Below are positions 7,841 through 12,174 of a stretch of 12,174 bases of DNA, in pieces; position 1 is the stretch's first letter, and each line of letters starts with the position of its first letter. Below the pieces are notes generated by a model. The model was given only the letters and a program-made list of their open reading frames with translations. It was not told the DNA's origin and ran no database searches. The translations under genes and the position numbers were made by a program. The stretch lies in assembly GCA_003024985.2 (NCBI GenBank), contig PXIH01S0000028.1. One strand, 5' to 3'. The stretch is from Euperipatoides rowelli (lineage: Eukaryota; Onychophora; Udeonychophora; Euonychophora; Peripatopsidae).

Positions 7841-8111
7841 ATATCGTACAGTTCCAGGTAATGTTCACTGAAGAAATATGATCCTTTGAATCCAGGTTCC
7901 TCAAAACAAGTATTATTATTATTAATATACATAAGATTTGTGTTAAACATAAACATTTAAGTACGAAAGTTCTATTCACTGGTCGTCTTGTTCTAGGAAT
8001 GGGTTGATTAATCAGAGCATATAGTATTTCAACCTAAATAGATGGCTTTACATCTGGAGTTAATGTTGAGTTGGATTCTAGATTATTGGAAGTAATCATT
8101 GTAATATGCAT
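7821..8111 (-). pseudogene. Small single-pass membrane protein ORF with one in-frame stop (unit ii)
   Basis: ATG at 8111-8109 opens a frame that, apart from one TAG at codon 26, runs to TGA at 7823-7821 (96 codons). The N-part is Ser/Thr/Asn-rich (MHITMITSNNLESNSTLTPD). Past the TAG it continues with a basic stretch (PRTRRPVNR) and a hydrophobic segment (CLCLTQILCILIIIILVL) that would span a membrane. A charged tail with a possible glycosylation site (NIT) follows. The basic run before the helix would favour a cytosolic N-terminus. The stop lies within the CCAAT array of unit i and the start is close below another CCAAT cluster, a spacing as tight as in small DNA viruses. The TAG may be a mutation or, less likely, read through. 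Family unknown. Confidence 0.4.
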
Positions 8112-8154
8112 TTTCAAAAAGCTAGTGAAAAAATAATATGATAGAAATTTTTTT

Positions 8155-8260
8155 TAGAAAGTTTATGAGAAAGAGTTCTCATATGATTGGTTAAAAAGTC
8201 CATGAGCCGATCATATTGTAGCTTTAATTTGATTGGTTGGTGTGTAGTCCAATCAGGTTA
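8155..8260 (-). promoter_or_regulatory. CCAAT cluster with degenerate TATA for unit ii
   Basis: On the minus strand CCAAT-type boxes lie at about 8247-8257 (as ATTGG), 8229-8240 and 8184-8193 (as CCAATCA). TCATAAACTTTC at about 8170-8158 aligns with TATATAAACTTCC of the unit i promoter. The block TTGATTGGTTG followed by CCAATCAGGTTACAGCTTT repeats the block in the unit i promoter (CAATCAGATTACAGTTT, about 7760-7776), so the two promoters look like duplicates. Confidence 0.5.
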
Positions 8261-8365
8261 CAGCTTTTTGGGTGGAGAGATGTGTATGAATGGCGGTTTA
8301 GGATTTTGGTTTGATGATCCGATACTTCTTGATGTTGGCTTTCGGAGTTTTTATCCTTGTCTTTA

Positions 8366-8788
8366 TCAATGGTATATTTTTTGCCGTTTGATCAGTATTG
8401 TGATCCCGTAGTATTGGTTGTAGAGATCAGGGTGACCTAGTTGGTTTGAGGGGAAGTGGTTATCACAAAAATAGTTCCCCTCAATCTCAGGTTTACCACA
8501 ACACTGATCATAGCATTTATATACGTAGGAGCACTTCCTCATCTGAGAAGGGGGTACTAACCAGGGGATAGGTTGGTTGTCCGGTGTGGTGGGGAGTCCT
8601 TCTGAGTGGATGGTGGTACATGTGGTGTGGATGGCAGTTCCTCTGGTGTAGAAGTGGGTTGGGTGTTCATTGGTGTGGATATAATGATCAGTGTTAATAT
8701 GATCGAATCCTGGCTGGGGAATGTGCTGTCCAGGGAGGGTAACATCGTAGAGGAGGTGGAGGAATCCATCGAGGGTAGTTGGGTTAGC
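8366..8788 (-). CDS. Open frame with second CCGKP cysteine module
   Basis: This frame is free of stops for 140 codons, from just after TGA (8791-8789) to TGA (8368-8366), though it is partly overlapped by the exon-2 frame. Its first part is His/Pro/Thr-rich (GFDHINTDHYIHTNEHPTHF). Its first ATG is at about 8535, preceded by an acceptor-like CCCCCTTCTCAG. The second part has KCSYVYKCYDQCCGKPEIEG, then YFCDNH and HPDLY. That order, KC-Y, CCGKP-x2-EG, C, PDLY, repeats module 1 at 8800-8900, so the two are duplicates. Cys and His count and spacing fit zinc binding. The C-terminus (ILIKRQKIYH) is basic and may be frameshifted; a Lys-rich continuation exists in other frames to about 8225. Confidence 0.5.
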   Translation of the reverse strand, partial: ANPTTLDGFLHLLYDVTLPGQHIPQPGFDHINTDHYIHTNEHPTHFYTRGTAIHTTCTTIHSEGLPTTPDNQPIPWLVPPSQMRKCSYVYKCYDQCCGKPEIEGNYFCDNHFPSNQLGHPDLYNQYYGITILIKRQKIYH

Positions 8789-8999
8789 TCAAAGTCGTAG
8801 AGGTCGGGTAGTGGTTGGGCAAACCCGTCATAGTTGTGGTCAGGATCGCTACAGTAGTTTGAACCCTCCATAATGGGCTTGCCACAGCAGTGGTACTCAC
8901 ACTTAGCTATGGTTGGTGCTGTCATTGTTGGTGGTACATCCTCATCGTTATCGATGATGGTGATGACTTCCGGAGGTGCCTTGAACAGTTTTAAATTTT
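8557..8999 (-). CDS. Exon 2 of unit iii: first CCGKP cysteine module and Ser/Thr/Pro-rich tail
   Basis: The exon begins after the acceptor TTTTTAG (9001-9000) and, with the G left over from exon 1, reads on in frame: an acidic linker (VITIIDNDED), then KCEYHCCGKPIMEGSNYC and PDLYDF. A Ser/Thr/Pro-rich tail (about 85 residues) follows to TAG at 8559-8557. An internal ATG (8925) gives a 122-residue product if translated alone. The module has Cys at four positions (C-x3-CC-x9-C) and looks zinc-binding. The tail frame overlaps the frame of module 2 for 230 bases, and both are open. One of them must be secondary, or a frameshift separates module 1 from module 2. Confidence 0.55.
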
Positions 9000-9151
9000 C
9001 TAAAAATAAAAAAATATTGAGTATCTAATAATAGACTTAGACATTAAATGTGTAAAAAACATATACTAAAATAAAACAGAAAATTTTTTTAATATTGAAT
9101 ATAAAACATATACTAAAATAAAAAACACTTAGAAAATTTTTTAATACATAC
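9000..9151 (-). other. Intron of unit iii (152 bases)
   Basis: The donor CTCG|GTATGT (9152/9151) and the acceptor TTTATTTTTAG|AAAA (9000/8999) flank an AT-rich stretch with a pyrimidine tract. Splicing joins the coiled-coil frame to the exon-2 frame (phase 1) without a stop. The intron itself contains a tandem duplication of about 46 bases, with AAACATATACTAAAATAAAA at about 9058 and again at about 9104. Confidence 0.6.
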
Positions 9152-9320
9152 CGAGTTCTTTTCTCTTGGCCTCTAATTCCTTCTCCAGCTTGTATTTCTC
9201 GGTAGCGGTGAGAATTATAACATCACACTGGGTGGTGATCTGCTGCTGAAAATCTTCTATCTCTATCTGGAGAAGGGTGATTAAAAGCCCATCAATTTCA
9301 GAGCTTATTAGGCTCTCCAT
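9152..9320 (-). CDS. Coiled-coil exon of unit iii
   Basis: ATG at 9320-9318 starts 56 codons plus one base, ending at a consensus donor. The protein begins MESLISSEIDGLL and continues with heptad-like leucines and isoleucines. It ends in a strongly charged helix (EKYKLEKELEAKRKEL), typical of a dimerising coiled coil. Unspliced read-through would stop after only three more codons, which favours the intron. The frame is open upstream to about 9344, so an earlier exon could feed in. Confidence 0.55.
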
Positions 9321-9518
9321 CTCGGTACCAGATAGTACATATTGAGAGCCTCAACACCTGCAGCACTTGATGTAACGTTGGCGGCATTGAGTGGTACGGC
9401 ATTGGAAGTTTCAATCATCCCAGCATAACATTGGCCGTAGCAAATAGTACAGTGTGGCGGGTTCAAGTGGTACGGTAGCTGACATAACCTTGATGGTGAA
9501 TGTTTGAGTAGACATCAT
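9308..9518 (-). pseudogene. N-terminal ORFs of unit iii in two frames
   Basis: ATG 9518 (or 9515) encodes 35 residues beginning MMSTQTFTIKVMSATVPLEP and ends at TGA 9413-9411. An overlapping frame starting at ATG 9418 encodes 36 residues with NAVPLNAANVTSSAAGVEAL and ends at 9308. The two share an imperfect repeat, (A/N)-x-VPL-x-x-A, seen in DNA as CCGTACCACT followed by CCGCCA in both. Together with the coiled-coil exon they are probably the broken N-terminus of one protein, though short upstream ORFs are possible. Confidence 0.35.
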
Positions 9519-9574
9519 GGTGAGGGCTTTGAAAACAATAACGTAGGAGGCTCTTGCTCAATGGTGGTAGAGAA

Positions 9575-9760
9575 GATAGTGAAGTGTGATTTTTTCATGG
9601 GGTTTTTATTTCTGTAAGGTCGGATTGAAATGTCATGACATTTTAGAGCTTAGCCAATAGGATGCTTACCCACTCTTTTTAGCCAATAAACTCACTTTTC
9701 TATTGTAGCCTTTAATTGAGTCCGTGCTTTTGGACCAATCAGAATCGCTTCCGGCTTACT
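9575..9760 (-). promoter_or_regulatory. CCAAT-array promoter for unit iii
   Basis: CCAAT boxes lie on the plus strand at about 9653-9659 (GCCAATAG), 9681-9688 (GCCAATAA) and 9734-9741 (CCAATCAG). An ETS-like CTTCCGG lies at about 9748. On the minus strand AATAAAAA (about 9610-9603) is a plausible TATA variant, and an initiator-like TCACACTTCAC follows about 25 bases on (about 9588-9578). Box types match those of the promoters of units i and ii. Confidence 0.5.
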
Positions 9761-9839
9761 TAGTGGTCGGCACCTTTCCCGCTTGTTACTAAATCCTGAC
9801 ACCTTCTTGTCAACTTAGTTTTGAAGATTTCCAATATGT

Positions 9840-10520
9840 AAATTAGATAGGACTTGTCCGCCATTTTGAATAAATTAAAAATATCCGCCATTTTGAATAA
9901 ATTAAAAAAATTTCAAGAAAAAAATTTTCAAAAAATTTTTCTAAGTTTTCCGCGCACTTCAGGTCTGCCATTTTGAATAAATTAAAAAAAAACTTTCAAA
10001 AATTGTTTCTAAGTTTTTAACGCACATTTCTGCACACTTCTGGTCCGCCATCTTGGATTTTGCATTATGAGTAATGTGGTCTAAGAAAAAACTGGAAGTG
10101 CGAGGGGCCTAAACCAAAAGTGCTGGTTAATCCAAAGTGGCTGGGAATCTAAAACACTAAAACAGGAACCGAAAGTTGGCCATCTTGGATTTTGTGTGAC
10201 CTAAAAACAAGAGATGATTTAAATACAACAGGAATCAGAAGTCACAAATCTTGAACGATGTCACTTCCGGTCTTAAAAACCCCTTAAACCTATGAAAAAT
10301 AGGAACCGGAAGTTGGCATCTTAGATTTTGAAATGCATTATAGATAATAGTCTAATATTACCCATAATACATTATAATATGACATCATTCCTGGTAAAAT
10401 GCCCTTAAACCTATTAAAAACAGGAACCAGAAGTCAGCCATCTTGGATTTTGACAGGAACCAGAAGTGACCTTTGACCTGGAACCAACCAAACAGGAAGT
10501 GGCTGGGAAGGGAACCAGCC
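9840..10520. repeat. Array of YY1-like and ETS-like sites in degenerate tandem repeats
   Basis: The segment TCCGCCATTTTGAATAAATT occurs at 9857 and 9884, and as TCTGCC... at 9964. A related GCCATCTTGGATTTTG, or a close variant, occurs at about 10047, 10179, 10315 and 10437. These match the YY1 core (CAAGATGGC on the other strand). ETS-like CCGGAAGT or CACTTCCGG lies at about 10262 and 10304, with weaker AGGAAGTG/CAGAAGT forms between. Larger units, such as CCCTTAAACCTAT followed by AGGAACC and the YY1 site, recur at 10281 and 10402 with a period of about 120-135 bases. No coding is visible. Confidence 0.7.
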
Positions 10521-12174
10521 TTTTATATCTATTATGGTACAAGTGTTAAGTATTGATTAATGGTTATCAAAATCAATGTCCATACAACCAAAAAAGCTCG
10601 TCAAAATATTTTGACAAACATGACTAGTGGAACTAAGCTTAAAGTACTCTAGAATCCCTCCTGAAAAAAGTTTCACCATACACCACTGAATGTTATACGT
10701 TACTAAAGATAAATGAAATTTCAACCACCCTCACAAAATTAACTTCTAGATCAGCAAGTAATTTAACTAATTAAAATATTTTATGATTTATTACTAGATG
10801 AATGGAAGTACAGTATAAAGAAAAAAAATATATATTTGTTTTCCTTAGTTATTTAATTTAATTAACAATCATTTGGCACCAAAATTGTCACAAACACCAA
10901 TTTTTTTTGGCAATTCAGTCCCAACTTCAAACAGTGAATATATTATATTTTTTACAACTAATAAACTATAAAATTAAGTCTGTAAATTTAAAAAATCTCA
11001 CTTTATGATGACTTTTTAAAGATAGAATTGCTGGAAATTCCGATTTTGTTTAAGTTAATGATGAAATCATTTCAACCAGTACCTTACCGTTAATATGATG
11101 TTTATTATTAACTCCTGAAAATAAAGTTAGCACCATTTGTACCTACACCACGTGATTATTTAAATTTAAATATTACTGAAAGTTTTGTATCATAAAACAG
11201 AAGTTGACTACTTTTTTTTTTGAAAAAAATTTGTTAAAATTTTGATAAAGTTAAAGAAACAAAACTCGGGAGACAATTGTTTGTGTATTTTTTAAAGTTA
11301 AAGAGATATAAAGATCACCAAGTTTTTTTTTTTTTTAGTTTACCATCAATTTGAGTGAATCTAAATTACAAAGTGAAGTATCTCCTTACAGCATCCTCTT
11401 ACAAATTGCCAGATTTTTTTTGTCATTATTTTTAAAATTTACTTGAATCTTTTTCCCCCGTTTCAACTTTTTTTTTTAAATAGTTTAATATACGGTACAG
11501 TATATGTATAATCATAAAAATGTTTATTTATCAATTGCAATAAAATCTTTAAAATAAAAATATATGTGCCAAATTATTTCTTAAATCTTTTTCAAAATTA
11601 ATATGCAGCTTTCTAATAAAAAAAAAAGAATTCATTTGAATCAAATTCTACATCTTTTTTTTTAAAGGCAACAGTAAGAGGGGGAAAAAATCAATGATGA
11701 GCAAACAAAATAAGTTTAATTAAAAATAACATGTGTACGAGAGGTCCTACATTGATCAATGTCCTTTATGAAGTGTCTGTAAATTATAGAACTAGTAACA
11801 CACTTTCAATTAGATTCTTGCAATTTCAATAATAGATTATCTTGAAGCGGTTTTTTTTTTTTAATTTACTCTGATAACTTAATGAAATTTACAAAGTATT
11901 TTAATTAAAAATAAATAAAGACAAAAACAAAATCTGCAGGTAAGTCCGTTCAAAAGAATGTTTACCTGTATTATTAATTAAGTTAAATCTAGCAATTGGT
12001 ATGTAATAAAAAAAAAAGAAAAGTAACAATATATTCTTATTTCAGGTAAGATTTATTATTTGCATAAAAAAGAATACTAGTAAAATACAGTATATTATCC
12101 ATTAATTGAAAACTGCAAATTTTGCATTATCAATTTTTATTTGAATTTTTTTCCGACTATAGATGGCACTAGAG
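10521..12174. other. AT-rich non-coding DNA, no gene seen
   Basis: All six frames are closed and the sequence is rich in poly(A) and poly(T). It contains a perfect 16-bp palindrome, GTCAAAATATTTTGAC, at 10600-10615, and two plus-strand splice-like signals: CTGCAG|GTAAGT at about 11938, and TTCTTATTTCAG|GTAAG at 12034-12050, an acceptor fused to a donor. No exon could be supported around them. Confidence 0.5.

Larger units (their letters stand above)
8366..9518 (-). other. Spliced gene region (unit iii): coiled coil plus two CCGKP cysteine modules
   Basis: This is the overall locus for the parts listed below, read right to left: short N-terminal ORFs (9518-9308), a coiled-coil exon (9320-9152), a 152-base intron, and a second exon with cysteine module 1 (8999-8557), overlapped by a frame holding cysteine module 2 (8788-8366). 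The parts occupy different frames, so either there are more introns or overlapping genes than I can prove, or two to three indels have broken one gene. GC content is higher than in the surroundings. I do not recognise the family. Coiled coil plus zinc-binding-like modules suggests a nucleic-acid- or protein-binding regulator, which is inference. Confidence 0.5.

Noticed and set aside
8538-8560. Intron between the two CCGKP frames using GTTAGT as donor and TTCTCAG as acceptor
   Set aside because: It would be only about 19 bases long, too short for spliceosomal removal in animals.
8187-8800. Plus-strand ORFs at 8187-8411 and 8606-8800
   Set aside because: They are shadows of the CCGKP modules and CCAAT promoter region on the minus strand, which show internal duplication; these do not.
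9840-10520. CRISPR-like array
   Set aside because: Repeats are degenerate with uneven spacing, and this is a eukaryotic genome; the shared cores are transcription-factor sites.
1-12174. tRNA or rRNA genes
   Set aside because: I saw no cloverleaf with A and B boxes and no conserved rRNA stretches on either strand.
12155-12174. CTCF-like site (AGATGGCACTAGAG)
   Set aside because: It shares only part of the consensus and lies at the window edge.

Overview
This is AT-rich eukaryotic DNA, most likely from an invertebrate animal. It has a spliceosomal exon with a consensus donor, a CRE/YY1-type promoter, decayed LINE and Ty3/gypsy retrotransposons, long poly(A)/poly(T) tracts and no bacterial-style operons. 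A marine invertebrate is my guess from the mix of element types. The sequence alone does not fix the phylum.

Layout. 1-949 is non-coding and appears to be the first intron of a minus-strand host gene. That gene's first coding exon is 950-1100 and its promoter lies at about 1200-1290. A divergent transcript may run to the right and could encode a 37-residue membrane microprotein (1497-1610). 1716-3106 and 3107-4258 are two different 5'-truncated non-LTR retrotransposons (LINEs), both on the minus strand. 4253-4901 (plus) holds a short basic-then-hydrophobic ORF that resembles the PX/pX-type core proteins of adenovirus-like and adintovirus/Maverick elements. A second, frameshifted ORF follows it after 2 bases. 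4924-6892 is the 3' part of a minus-strand Ty3/gypsy element: zinc knuckle, protease, reverse transcriptase, RNase H, polyprotein tail, polypurine tract and 3' LTR. Its integrase is deleted and a fold-back rearrangement sits inside the RT.

6898-9760 is the most unusual part. Three minus-strand, protein-like units are packed head to tail, and each has CCAAT/ATTGG boxes plus a TATA-like box on its upstream side. They are (i) a decayed proline-containing ORF, 6898-7461; (ii) a small single-pass membrane protein with one internal stop, 7821-8111; and (iii) a spliced coiled-coil protein with two copies of a Cys-Cys-Gly-Lys-Pro zinc-binding-like module, 8366-9518. A palindrome with arms of about 65 bp lies in the presumed leader of unit (i). 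Beyond unit (iii), 9840-10520 is an array of YY1-like (GCCATNTTG) and ETS-like (CCGGAAGT) sites in degenerate tandem repeats.

My reading, which is inference, is that 4253-10520 is the wreck of one virus-derived or large self-replicating DNA element (Maverick/adintovirus grade) endogenised in an animal genome. The plus-strand PX block and the minus-strand block converge on each other. A gypsy element has since landed between them and a LINE has cut off the PX end. 10521-12174 has no gene that I can support.
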